Assembly (NCBI RefSeq): GCF_041435215.1 | Contig: NZ_CP108394.1 | Location: 10,850,001-10,914,000, forward strand | DNA: 64,000 nt | Source of the DNA: Streptomyces sp. NBC_01314 | GTDB taxonomy: Bacteria > Actinomycetota > Actinomycetes > Streptomycetales > Streptomycetaceae | Reading direction: 5' to 3' | Shown: one piece after another, positions 1 through 7,844 of the stretch | How the letters are laid out: every line of letters begins with the position of its first letter | How positions within the stretch are numbered: the first letter of the stretch is position 1 | Translations under genes and position numbers: made by a program | Notes under the pieces: generated by a model | What the model was told of the DNA's origin: nothing | Database searches by the model: none | Seen by the model: the letters and a program-made list of their open reading frames with translations, nothing else

Positions 1-924
1 GAACCGGGCGACCGGCAGGCGGCGGGCTTCCGCAACCACCTCGCGCTCGCGCTGATCCGCTCCGGGCGCGAGGCCGACGCCCTGGAGGTCTTCCGTCTCA
101 TCGGCACCGACGCACGCACATTTCCCTGGGCGTACATGGGTGACGCGAGGGAGATCTTCCTCCTGATGCGCCAGGGGGTCCGTGTCCATGTCGCCCGCCG
201 GACACCGTACTTCGGCGGCTCCGTACCGGCGCCGGCCGTCGCCGGACCGTCGGGTGTCGCCGGTACGGAGGCGGCGGCGGCCCCTCCCGCGGCCATGGCC
301 GTCGCGCTCGCCGGGGCGCCGTCGGGGGACGTCCGAGAGGCGATACTCATCATCGGCACGACCATGCGTCTGGCACCGGCACCCGGCGGCGGCACGTTCG
401 TCGAGACGGCGCCCTCGGCGGATCCGCCGGGCCGCCGCAAGGGCGTGCGCGGAACCCTGCTCGGCGAGGGCGGGCTGCCCCAGCTGGCCCGTACGTTCAG
501 CCGGGGTGAGAAGTGGCCGGTCCTGGTGGCGGTCAAGGAGGGCGCGGACTACACGCTCCACCTGTACCGCGACGGTCGCCTGCTGGCCGCCCACGCCTGG
601 TGGACCGACCCGGCCGAGATGCCGACCCAGGAGGAGGCGGCGGAGCGGGCGACCGCGCTGGCGGCCGCCTACGGAGTGACGGACCACCGGCCCCTCACCG
701 CGGTGCTGCGCGGCACCGGTGACCCCCGTCGACACCTCGACGAGGCGTTCGCGGCACTCGAACTGCCCCCGCTCCCGGCCGGGTTCGGGCACCGCGCCGA
801 GCCCCTGGCCGAAGTGCCGGGTGCGCGACTGGTCGAGCGGCGGACCTTCTTCCGCGCGCTCAAGGAGTCGCTGTCCTCCGGGAACGACGATGCCTCCGGC
901 GGCGAACTCCCCCCACTCACCTGA
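1..924 (+). CDS. Partial hypothetical protein, C-terminal part
   Basis: The frame is open from the first base of the window and ends with TGA at 922-924, so the true start lies upstream. The first residues read as an alpha-helical Ala/Leu/Arg-rich stretch (RNHLALALIRSGREADALEVF) of the kind seen in tetratricopeptide-like repeats, followed by a linker rich in Ala, Pro and Gly and then a compact domain with many Trp, Tyr and Arg. No signal peptide or catalytic motif is visible in the part present. GC-rich third positions support coding. The function is not recognised. An ATG at 136 could give a shorter product, but the upstream frame looks coding. Confidence 0.65.
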   Translation, partial: EPGDRQAAGFRNHLALALIRSGREADALEVFRLIGTDARTFPWAYMGDAREIFLLMRQGVRVHVARRTPYFGGSVPAPAVAGPSGVAGTEAAAAPPAAMAVALAGAPSGDVREAILIIGTTMRLAPAPGGGTFVETAPSADPPGRRKGVRGTLLGEGGLPQLARTFSRGEKWPVLVAVKEGADYTLHLYRDGRLLAAHAWWTDPAEMPTQEEAAERATALAAAYGVTDHRPLTAVLRGTGDPRRHLDEAFAALELPPLPAGFGHRAEPLAEVPGARLVERRTFFRALKESLSSGNDDASGGELPPLT

Positions 925-1287
925 CCGCACCACCCGTCACGCTCCGGCGTGCGCCCGCGTCGAACTCGAACTCATCCTCACCGACCCCGAAGTCGACCAA
1001 AGCGCCCGCCATACCCTCGACGCCCAGCAGTTCCCCGCACGCAGCTTCCCCTCATGGCCAGGCAAGCCCGTCCCCGGTCGCGACGAAGCGCTCCACCGGG
1101 TCATCGATGCCGATAAGCAGGCCGCCCAACCGGCGGCAGGCGGTCAGCACATGTAACAACTCATCGACGGCACGAACAAGGGGACCGGTGGCCCACGTCT
1201 GAACTCGACGTGTACGGCGAACCGCATACTTGGCGGAGACGCCTTCTACGTCAAGATCTTTCCGTAGCCCCCGGAGACCACGCGACC
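925..1287. other. Intergenic stretch, no convincing gene
   Basis: About 360 bases between two hypothetical genes. A plus-strand frame reads through it with an acidic run near 960-1000 (ELELILTDPEVD), but it has no start of its own, no ribosome site and no recognisable family. It may be a decayed gene end. Confidence 0.4.
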
Positions 1288-1818
1288 ATGGCGCTCATCA
1301 CGGAGTACCACACCACAGCACGCCCGACCTACTCCCTCGTCGAGGTCTACGATTCCGACGCCTACCTCGACGACGCCGACGCGGCGAATCGGTCAAGCAC
1401 CGAGGTGGTCGCGGGCAATGGCTACCACCTGTATCTCCGCAGCCTCCAGCCCGACATTCGCGTCAAGGTCGTCATCCGAATCTGGGACAGCCCTCAGGAG
1501 CCCCCCGGGGACTCCGAGGGCATCGCCACGGTCACCCTGGAATCCGAAACCGGCGTTCTCGTCATCAACCAGCTCACCATGGGGCCAGCCGGCGAGATGA
1601 CCCTGCCCCAGCCCGGCGTCTACGCCGGACACGCCTGGTGGAAGGGACGCCAGGCCGCCGCCGACTACTACGACGAGATCATCCGGCAGGGCGCGACGCA
1701 ACCCTGGTCGCCTGGCCAACTCGGCCATGCGTGGGCACAGTCGCCGGTGACAGAGCAGTACACCCTCGACCTGTGGTTCCTGCGCGCGTGCGAACCCGAG
1801 GACGACGAGGAACTGTAG
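1288..1818 (+). CDS. Hypothetical acidic protein
   Basis: A 176-residue protein from the ATG at 1288. An in-frame codon at 1210 would add 26 Arg-rich residues that do not look like the rest. The sequence has many aspartates and aromatic residues, alternating beta-like stretches (GYHLYLRS, VRIWDS, GVLVINQLTM) and an acidic tail ending EPEDDEEL, which suggests a small soluble beta-rich protein. No signal peptide or membrane segment is present. It stands alone, with low-information sequence on both sides. The family is not recognised. Confidence 0.6.
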   Translation: MALITEYHTTARPTYSLVEVYDSDAYLDDADAANRSSTEVVAGNGYHLYLRSLQPDIRVKVVIRIWDSPQEPPGDSEGIATVTLESETGVLVINQLTMGPAGEMTLPQPGVYAGHAWWKGRQAAADYYDEIIRQGATQPWSPGQLGHAWAQSPVTEQYTLDLWFLRACEPEDDEEL

Positions 1819-2322
1819 CGAGCCCCATCTCCAGCCGGGGTGATCGCGCAGTCCGGGGCTTCTGTCTGGCTGACGAGCACCTCGGTGACGATGCGCGGGT
1901 GGGCGAGGCCGCCGGCGACTGCAGCCTCGCCGGCGAACAGGGTTACCTGCCGATCGCGTTGTCCGTGTTGCCGTCGCCGTTGAGGAGCGTCCAGGCGACG
2001 CTTGGTGAGCCAGGTGAACATCTCCGGGGTCGTGATGGTCGAAGAACAGTGAGGACCCGGTGTCCAGTGCGCCGATGGCCGCATCCGGTCGCCGGTGTGC
2101 TTGAAGCCGAAGTTCGCACAGGACCTTCCACGACACCCGCTGCGGCATCAGCCCCTCACCTCCCAACCGAAGCGCCTGGAGGGCGCTCTCGGCCAACGCC
2201 TTGGCGTCCACACCGCCGAACCAGGCACACGCGACCCCGACGCCCCGCTTCCGCTCGACATGACCGCGCCCCAGCCCTCCGTCTCGCGGCGGGCCGACTC
2301 GGGGTGAGGCGCGGTTCCACTT
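1819..2322. other. Intergenic stretch with faint coding traces
   Basis: About 500 bases with only overlapping shadow frames. On the minus strand a short stretch (FGFKHTGDRM, about 2055-2085) resembles the end of a GNAT acetyltransferase after a frameshift, but the match is too short to call. Confidence 0.3.
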
Positions 2323-2348
2323 GATAGGCAAGTAGATAGTTGCCTATC
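2323..2348. promoter_or_regulatory. Operator of the ArsR-type regulator
   Basis: Perfect 9-bp inverted repeat: GATAGGCAA at 2323-2331 and TTGCCTATC at 2340-2348, with an 8-base spacer. It ends 2 bases before the GTG start of the ArsR gene, so it must overlap the promoter. The transcript is probably leaderless or nearly so. Placement and symmetry fit autoregulation by an ArsR-family dimer. Confidence 0.8.
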
Positions 2349-2350
2349 CT

Positions 2351-2659
2351 GTGGTCGTGGCCGACGACCTGTTCAAAGCCTTGGCCGATCCCACCCGCCG
2401 GACCATCCTCGACGAGCTCACAGAGAAGTCCGGACAGACACTGTTCGAGATCTGTTCGCGGCTGACCATGAAGCATCAGCTCGGCATCTCGCGTCAGGCG
2501 ATCTCCCAGCACCTCGCCGTGCTGGAGGCCGCCGGGCTCGTCGAGACCAGGCGGGAGGGGCGCTACAAGTTCCACGACCTGAACACGGCCCCGCTGCGGC
2601 AGATCGCCGAGCGGTGGCTCGTGCCCGACACCTCCGGACCACAGGAGAGCACCCCATGA
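2351..2659 (+). CDS. ArsR-family transcriptional regulator
   Basis: A 102-residue winged-helix protein. The N-terminus (DDLFKALADPTRRTILDEL) and the later ISRQAISQHLAVLEAAGLVETRREGRY segment are the standard ArsR/SmtB helix-turn-helix and wing. No metal-binding cysteine pair is present (the one Cys is in the FEICSRL helix), so it fits the non-metal ArsR group that pairs with glyoxalase-fold or SRPBCC proteins. The GTG start at 2351 lies directly after the inverted repeat and has no ribosome site before it. The stop overlaps the ATG of the next gene (ATGA), so the two are translationally coupled. Confidence 0.9.
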   Translation: MVVADDLFKALADPTRRTILDELTEKSGQTLFEICSRLTMKHQLGISRQAISQHLAVLEAAGLVETRREGRYKFHDLNTAPLRQIAERWLVPDTSGPQESTP

Positions 2660-3048
2660 AGATCCGTCTGACCAGCGTCTTCGTCGACGACCAGGCCAAG
2701 GCCGAGCACTTCTACACCGAGATCCTCGGCTTCGTGAAGAAGCACGACGTCCCGGTGGGCGAGAAGGACCGCTGGCTCACCGTCGTCTCCCCCGACGAGC
2801 CCGACGGCACCGAACTCCTTCTGGAGCCCGCCGGCCATCCGGCCGTCAAGACCTACCGCGACGCGCTCGTCGAGGACGGTATCCCGCTCGCCCAGTTCGC
2901 CGTGGGCGACGTGCAGGCGGAGTACGAGCGCCTGCGCGGCCTCGGCGTGCGCTTCACCCAGGAGCCCCTGGAGATGGGCCCCGTCACCACCGCCGTCCTC
3001 GACGACACCTGCGGCAACCTGATCCAGATCGCGACACAGCCGCAGTAG
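2656..3048 (+). CDS. VOC/glyoxalase-fold protein
   Basis: A 130-residue single vicinal-oxygen-chelate domain pair. It begins MKIRLTSVFVDDQAKAEHFYTEILGF, the typical first beta-strand and helix of the fold, and ends with a TCGNLIQIATQ strand in place of the usual DPxGN signature. It is a soluble cytosolic protein whose substrate cannot be told from the sequence. It is translationally coupled to the ArsR regulator (4-base overlap) and is very probably that regulator's target. ArsR-VOC pairs are common in actinomycetes and are thought to deal with small electrophiles or act as bleomycin-resistance-like binders; that role is inferred. Confidence 0.88.
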   Translation: MKIRLTSVFVDDQAKAEHFYTEILGFVKKHDVPVGEKDRWLTVVSPDEPDGTELLLEPAGHPAVKTYRDALVEDGIPLAQFAVGDVQAEYERLRGLGVRFTQEPLEMGPVTTAVLDDTCGNLIQIATQPQ

Positions 3049-3258
3049 GAGCCGGCCGCGTTCGGGCCCGTCCACAGGGGCTCCTGGGCCATGGCCTGCC
3101 GGTGTGCGGCGTAGTTCTCGTAGAGCCACAGGTCCCACCGGTCGGGGTCCACCCAGTCGTGCGCGTAGAAGAGTTCCCGCGGAATCCCGGCGGCGGCCGG
3201 ACGCCAGGGCTCGTCCGGCGCGTAGTCGGCGAAGGCGGGTGCGTCGGGGCGCAGCATG
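3049..3258 (-). pseudogene. Unidentified gene remnant
   Basis: The minus strand from about 3258 to 3049 reads like real protein (DAPAFADYAPDEPWRP, then RELFYAHDWVDPDRWDLW) with good codon bias. It has no proper end and runs on into the antisense of the VOC gene. It looks like the truncated middle or end of a gene left by a deletion whose other edge joins the SDR fragment at about 3256. The family is not recognised. Confidence 0.35.
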
Positions 3259-3815
3259 GCGGACGTGGACGACACAGCCGGCAAGGCGGTCGCGGCGGAC
3301 ATCGAGGCCGGTGGAGGACACGCGGAGTACGTCCGCTGCGATGTGACCTCGGCCGCCGACTGGGAGTACCTGGCCCACCACGTCGAGATGCGTCACGGCC
3401 GGCTTGAAGTGCTCCACAGCAACGCCTACACCCAGCTCGACAAGCCTACCCACGAACTGAGCGAAGCCGAGTGGGACGGCCGGATGGCCGTGCTGCTGAA
3501 GCCGGCCTGCCCGGCCACGCCGCCTACGCCGCGAAGGGCGCGCTGTGCGCGCTGGGGCGGCAACTCGTCGTCGAGTACGGTCCGGACATCCGGGCCAATG
3601 CGGTCCTTCCCGGCCCCATCCTCACCGCCGCGTGGGAGGGCACCCCGGAGCCCGACCGCGCCCGCAGTGTGGCGGCGACGGTGGCGAAGTGGTTCGGCCG
3701 GCCCGAGGAGGTCGCCGCCGTCGTAGCCTTCCTGGCATCGGCGGACGCCTCCTACGTGACCGGAGCCGGCCTCGTGGTCGAGGGAGGATGGAGCGTCATG
3801 AAGGAGTCCTCGTGA
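3256..3815 (+). pseudogene. Short-chain dehydrogenase (SDR), broken
   Basis: Two pieces of one SDR are visible in different frames. Piece one (3256 to about 3500) matches the second beta-strand onward (ADVDDTAGKAVAADIEAGGGHAEYVRCDV) and lacks the N-terminal TGxxxGxG nucleotide loop. Piece two (about 3510-3815) has the active-site helix and C-terminus (NAVLPGPI, then YVTGAGLVVEGGW). The segment holding the catalytic Ser is missing, and the active-site motif reads YAAK where YxxxK is expected, one residue short. It cannot make an active enzyme. It probably belonged to the sugar-acid locus formed with the GntR gene and the dehydratase fragment downstream. Confidence 0.8.
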
Positions 3816-3884
3816 GCGGCGCGTACCGTGCGGTGGGCCGTGTGCTTCCACCGCAACAGGACCTGAACGGAAACGGAGAACGTG

Positions 3885-4622
3885 GTGACCCATCCCGGTA
3901 GGGGGCTGCACGGCCAAGCGGTGGAGGAACTGGGCCGGCGCATCATCCGCGGCGACTACCCCCCGGGTTCCGTGGTGGACCCGATCAAGTTCGAGTCGGA
4001 GCTCGGCGTCAGCAAGACCGTGGTGCGCGAGGCGATGCGCGTGCTGGCGTCCAAGGGCCTGCTCGAGTCGAAGCAGAAACGCGGTACGACCATCCGGCCC
4101 CGGGCCGACTGGAACCTGCTCGACAGCGACCTGCTGCGCTGGCAGGGCAGCAGCGCTCCCACCGACGGCTTCCTGGAGGACCTCGCCGAGGTCCGCGCGA
4201 TAGTCGAGCCCGCCGGAGCACGGCTCGCCGCCGCCCGCCGCACCACCTCCGACCTGGACGCGATGCGGCAGGCCCTCGACGCGATGGCGGCGGCGGGGAC
4301 GGACGCGGACGCGATGGTCGAGGCGGACCTCGCCTTCCACCGCGCCCTGCTGGACGCTGCGCACAATGAACTGCTGAGCCGCATGGAGGTCGTCGTCGAG
4401 GCCGGTCTGCGCGTCCGCGACCGGATCGTGCACGGCGCCCGGCACTTCTCCGACTCCATCCCCGTGCACCGGGAACTGCTGGACGCGGTGGCGGCGGGCG
4501 ACCCGGACGCCGCGGTGGCCGCCGTCGAATCCCTCCTGGCGCAGGCGACCGACGACCTGGCGGCCGTACGGGCGGACCGGGGCGACGCCGGGACCGACAC
4601 GCTGCCGAAGGAAGTTCCTTGA
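3885..4622 (+). CDS. GntR-family (FadR/FCD) regulator, DgoR-like
   Basis: About 245 residues. The N-terminal winged helix-turn-helix (PIKFESELGVSKTVVREAMRVLASKGLLESKQKRGTTI) is followed by an FCD effector domain from about residue 90 with the expected acidic and histidine residues (DLAFHRALLDAAHN, later VHRELLDAV). There are tandem GTG codons at 3882 and 3885; the second is chosen because ACGGAGAA lies at good distance before it. The order SDR - regulator - dehydratase and the sequence style match galactonate or related sugar-acid operons, but both enzymes here are broken, leaving an orphan regulator. The stop overlaps the TTG of the dehydratase remnant. Confidence 0.85.
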   Translation: MTHPGRGLHGQAVEELGRRIIRGDYPPGSVVDPIKFESELGVSKTVVREAMRVLASKGLLESKQKRGTTIRPRADWNLLDSDLLRWQGSSAPTDGFLEDLAEVRAIVEPAGARLAAARRTTSDLDAMRQALDAMAAAGTDADAMVEADLAFHRALLDAAHNELLSRMEVVVEAGLRVRDRIVHGARHFSDSIPVHRELLDAVAAGDPDAAVAAVESLLAQATDDLAAVRADRGDAGTDTLPKEVP

Positions 4623-4702
4623 AGGCCACCGGGCTCCAGACGTTCCTGGTGGCTCAGCGCCGGCTGTTCCTGCGCGCACCCGAGCCCCTACGCGAGGGGT
4701 GA
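4619..4702 (+). pseudogene. Galactonate-type dehydratase, N-terminal fragment
   Basis: A 27-codon reading frame starts at the TTG that overlaps the GntR stop. Its first residues (LKATGLQTFLVAQRRLFLR) match the start of enolase-superfamily sugar-acid dehydratases such as DgoD, where ETFLVAPRWLFLR is usual. It then goes out of register and stops. All metal-binding and catalytic parts are missing. This supports a deleted galactonate-type catabolic operon under the preceding regulator. Confidence 0.65.
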
Positions 4703-4709
4703 CCTCGGG

Positions 4710-4740
4710 GCCGCGCGGCCAGGTGGGTCGACCGCGCGGC
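4710..4740. terminator. Hairpin between convergent genes
   Basis: GCCGCGCGG at 4710-4718 pairs with CCGCGCGGC at 4732-4740 around a 13-base loop. It lies just after the GH5 stop codon (4749 on the minus strand) and after the rightward GntR unit, so it can end transcription in both directions. Confidence 0.55.
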
Positions 4741-4748
4741 GGTGGGAT

Positions 4749-6491
4749 TCAGGCGGGCGAACCGGTCACGGTACTGCCCGACTTGGTGACGTAGTACGTG
4801 GCCTTGGCGCCACTCCAGAAGTGGAAGGTGAGCGTCACCCGGGAGTTGTCCCGCAGCGAGGTGAAGAACTCGGCGGTCAGCTTGACGGAGTCGTTGGTGT
4901 ACGCCGAGAACGCGGTGTCCCACTGCTGGAAGGAAGTCCAGCTCGCCGGGCCCGCGTTGCTCCCGTCGTCGTACCTGGCCTCCATGGTCGCGAGCATGTC
5001 GCCGCGGAACTGGGTGGGGACGGTCAGGCCGCTGGTGCCGCCCGAGGCGTTCGACAGGACGGGTCTGTCGTAGGTGATCACATCGATCCGCCACGGGACA
5101 CCCCGGGAGAACCTGGCCTCCAGCGTCGCGTTCACCCCGTACGCCCGGTCGCCGGCCAGCTCGGTCAGCGCGGTGGCCGTCAGTGTGAGCCGGTTGCCGC
5201 TGACCGTGTAGTCCCTGCCCTTCACGAGGTTGCGGGAGCCGTGCCGCAGTCCCTGGAAGTCGGTGCCGTTCGGGTTCAGCGTGAGGTCCTGGCCGGTGAG
5301 AGCGCCCGACTTCGGGAGGAACACCAGGTCGCTGGAGGCGGTCCCGGAACGGGTCGTCCAGCTCGACCTGATCTGGCCGAACAGCTCCGGGTCGCGCCAC
5401 TGCAGGGTGTTGCGGTTCAGGAACTGGCCGGCGTCCCACAGCATGGTGGTGAGGTCGCGCCGACGGGCGTAGTCGCCCAGGAACTCGAAGTACTTGCGCT
5501 GCTCGCCCCGCTGGATGATGCCGGGGCGGTTGTGGTCGTAGGCCAGCAGGGCGTACTCGCCGATGACGACGGGTATGCCGCGTGCGGTGAAGGCGTTGTA
5601 CGCGCGGTCGAAGGTGGCGGTCAGGTCCTGCTCCGAGGTCGCGTCGAACCGGGTGTACCCGGCGATGTTCACGCTGAACGGCCACCACCCGTAGAAATGG
5701 ACCGTCGTGGCCACCATGGGATCGCGCAGGTCCGCCAGCTCGGTGGCCAGCGCGTCGAGGCGGCCCTGGTCGGCGTTGGTGTACAGCGTGGGCAGCACGA
5801 GCAGACGGTTCGCGTTCCCGCCGCCGGACTCGCGGACGATCCGGTGGAAGGCCTTGTTGAGTTCGGCCAGCAGCCGGTAGTTCTCGTCGTCACCGGACGT
5901 GTTGCCGAACGTGGGCTCGTTGATGCTCTCCAGCACCAGCCTGGGCGACCTGTCCCTGAACTCCGCCGCTATCTGGGTCCAGGTGGCGCGGTAGCGGGCG
6001 AGGACGGCGTCGTGGTCGGCGGAGAGGTTGTTGACCCACATCCAGGAGTCGTGGTGCATGTTGAGCAGTACGTACAGGTCCTCGTCCAGGGCCAGGTCGA
6101 CGACCTGGCGCACCTTCGCCATCCACGCCGGGTCGATCGTGTGGCCGGGCGCGGAACCCTGGTGGATGCCCCAGGTGACGGGCAGGCGAATGCTCTTGAA
6201 CCCCTGCGACTTGACCTTCTGGAAGAGGGCCCGCGTCACCGGAGGGTTGCCCCAGGAGGTCTCGTCCGGGATGGCGTCGTAGGTGTTGCCCAGATTCCAT
6301 CCGGGCTGCATGGCCGCGACCGCGCTGCGGGCGGCCGGGGAACTGGCCGGGGGCACGGGCGGATCGGCGGCCCGCGCGGTGCCGGGCAGCAGCGGGAGCA
6401 GGATGAGCGCCAGAACGAGTGCCGTCAGTCTCCGTGGGGGGTGCGACGACCGGTGTCGTCGCGGAAGAAGCCTTGCGAGTCTTCTCGTCAT
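4749..6491 (-). CDS. Secreted GH5 endoglucanase with X2 and CBM46-like modules
   Basis: About 580 residues. An Arg-rich start and hydrophobic core (LTALVLALILLPLLPGTARAA) form a secretion signal. The GH5 catalytic domain follows, with LNMHHDSW, the acid/base Glu in ESINEP and the nucleophile Glu in VVIGEYALL. After it come an Ig-like X2 module (SDLVFLPKSGALTGQDLTL) and a CBM46-like domain ending FHFWSGAKATYYV, the arrangement known from Bacillus Cel5B-type enzymes acting on beta-1,4-glucan or xyloglucan. The ATG at 6491 is chosen over the GTG at 6500 because GAAGG lies 8 bases before it. It is divergent from a LacI regulator, with a candidate operator at 6569. Confidence 0.92.
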   Translation of the reverse strand: MTRRLARLLPRRHRSSHPPRRLTALVLALILLPLLPGTARAADPPVPPASSPAARSAVAAMQPGWNLGNTYDAIPDETSWGNPPVTRALFQKVKSQGFKSIRLPVTWGIHQGSAPGHTIDPAWMAKVRQVVDLALDEDLYVLLNMHHDSWMWVNNLSADHDAVLARYRATWTQIAAEFRDRSPRLVLESINEPTFGNTSGDDENYRLLAELNKAFHRIVRESGGGNANRLLVLPTLYTNADQGRLDALATELADLRDPMVATTVHFYGWWPFSVNIAGYTRFDATSEQDLTATFDRAYNAFTARGIPVVIGEYALLAYDHNRPGIIQRGEQRKYFEFLGDYARRRDLTTMLWDAGQFLNRNTLQWRDPELFGQIRSSWTTRSGTASSDLVFLPKSGALTGQDLTLNPNGTDFQGLRHGSRNLVKGRDYTVSGNRLTLTATALTELAGDRAYGVNATLEARFSRGVPWRIDVITYDRPVLSNASGGTSGLTVPTQFRGDMLATMEARYDDGSNAGPASWTSFQQWDTAFSAYTNDSVKLTAEFFTSLRDNSRVTLTFHFWSGAKATYYVTKSGSTVTGSPA

Positions 6492-6568
6492 CACGCGCAC
6501 CTTCGGGTTGGGGGGTGTGCGACACGTGGCGTCGGCCGGGATGCCGACAGAGATACAACTCAGAGAAG

Positions 6569-6577
6569 GAAAGTTTC
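6569..6577. promoter_or_regulatory. LacI-type operator GAAAGTTTC
   Basis: An odd-centred palindrome lying between the divergent GH5 and LacI genes. The same site with C at the centre (GAAACTTTC) precedes the GH43 gene at 7817. Shared placement around one regulator suggests it is the binding site of the LacI protein at 6649. Confidence 0.6.
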
Positions 6578-6648
6578 GCTCTTCGCGGCGGAGAAATTAA
6601 CATGGAGAGGTGCCGGAGACCACAGGCGCGGCAGTACGAGGTGCCAGA

Positions 6649-7734
6649 ATGAGCCGGGCGGATCCAGAAGACGGGCGGGCGACCTTGGCGGACTACGCGG
6701 CTGACGGGCCGGTGGACGGCAACGACGGGCAGGGCGACACGTCCCGGCCGGTCACGATCGCGTTCATCGCCGAGTCGGCGGGGGTCTCGGTCCCCACCGT
6801 GTCCAAGGTGATCAACGGCAAGTCCGGCGTTTCCGCCGACACGCGCGCACGCGTCGAGGAGCTGGTCAACAGGTACGGCTACCGCAAGCCGACGGGTGCC
6901 CACCGGAACAACGTCGTGGAACTGGTGTTCCGCGAGCTCAAGCACATGTGGGCGGTCGAGATCATCCGGGGCGTCGAACGGGTGGCCCGCCAACACCGCG
7001 TGGGCGTCATGGTGTCCGAGTTCGGGCTGCACGACGCGGACCCGCTCACCTGGGACGACACCGTCTCCCGGCGCCCCAACTGCGTCCTGTCCGTGGCCCA
7101 GCTCTCCGAGGCCGAGCGCGAGCAGCTGAAGGCGAAGGGCATCCCGTTCGTCGTCGTCGACCCGGCCACGGAACTGCCGGACGACGTCCCGTTCGTGGGC
7201 GCCACCAACTGGTCGGGCGGCCGGGCCGCGACCCGCCACCTGACCGAACTCGGACACCGTCGCATCGCCATGATCAGCGGCCCGCCGGACCAGCTGTACT
7301 GCTGCGCCCGCCTGGACGGATACCGCTCCGCGATGCGCTCCGCCGACCTGCCGGTCGAGCCGGAACTCGTCGTGTACGCACCGCTCACCAGTGAGGACGG
7401 CTACGCGGCGGCGTGTTCGCTGCTGGCGCTGCCCGAGCGCCCGACAGCGGTCTTCGCCGCCAACGACCTGCAGGCGCTCGGCGTCTACCAGGCGGCACGC
7501 GAGGCCGGTCTGCGTATCCCCGACGACCTGAGTGTCGTCGGCTTCGACGACCTGCCGGTCGTGGCCTGGGTCGACCCGCCCCTGACCACCGTTCACCAGC
7601 CCCTCACCGAGATGGCCGCGGCCGCGACCGAGCTGGCGCTCACGCTCGGTCGGGGCGAGGCCGCACCCCAGGCCGGGTTGGAGATCGCGACGACCCTGAC
7701 GGTCCGGGCCAGCACAGCACCTCCCAAGAGCTGA
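6649..7734 (+). CDS. LacI-family regulator of the GH5/GH43 locus
   Basis: About 361 residues. The helix-turn-helix (TIAFIAESAGVSVPTVSKVINGKSGVSADTRARV) sits after a roughly 30-residue acidic N-terminal extension and is followed by a periplasmic-binding-like effector domain (GGRAATRHLTELGHRRIAMISGP, later VVGFDDLPV and PPLTTVHQP). The ATG at 6649 has ACGAGG before it and is preferred to the upstream in-frame codon at 6610. It lies between a secreted beta-glucanase and an intracellular GH43 enzyme, so the inducer is probably an oligosaccharide from plant cell wall. Predicted operators are at 6569 and 7817. Confidence 0.92.
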   Translation: MSRADPEDGRATLADYAADGPVDGNDGQGDTSRPVTIAFIAESAGVSVPTVSKVINGKSGVSADTRARVEELVNRYGYRKPTGAHRNNVVELVFRELKHMWAVEIIRGVERVARQHRVGVMVSEFGLHDADPLTWDDTVSRRPNCVLSVAQLSEAEREQLKAKGIPFVVVDPATELPDDVPFVGATNWSGGRAATRHLTELGHRRIAMISGPPDQLYCCARLDGYRSAMRSADLPVEPELVVYAPLTSEDGYAAACSLLALPERPTAVFAANDLQALGVYQAAREAGLRIPDDLSVVGFDDLPVVAWVDPPLTTVHQPLTEMAAAATELALTLGRGEAAPQAGLEIATTLTVRASTAPPKS

Positions 7735-7816
7735 CTCACGCTGACTCACGAGGTCATTGACCGTCAGGACGGCCCCTGGCTAGCCTGATGAGAGGAAACT
7801 ATCCGTCGTCGGACGA

Positions 7817-7825
7817 GAAACTTTC
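7817..7825. promoter_or_regulatory. LacI-type operator GAAACTTTC
   Basis: Perfect 4-base arms around a central C, 20 bases before the GH43 start, in a position that would block its promoter. It is the counterpart of the GAAAGTTTC site at 6569. A further GAAACT half-site occurs at 7795-7800. Confidence 0.6.
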
Positions 7826-7844
7826 TTCACAGTGGAAGGACCCG

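Noticed and set aside
1819..2322. Possible GNAT acetyltransferase remnant on the minus strand
   Set aside because: Only about ten residues (FGFKHTGDRM) resemble the family and a frameshift is needed to reach them.
4821..6704. A 627-codon plus-strand open frame
   Set aside because: It is antisense to the GH5 gene, which has a signal peptide, catalytic motifs and carbohydrate-binding modules.
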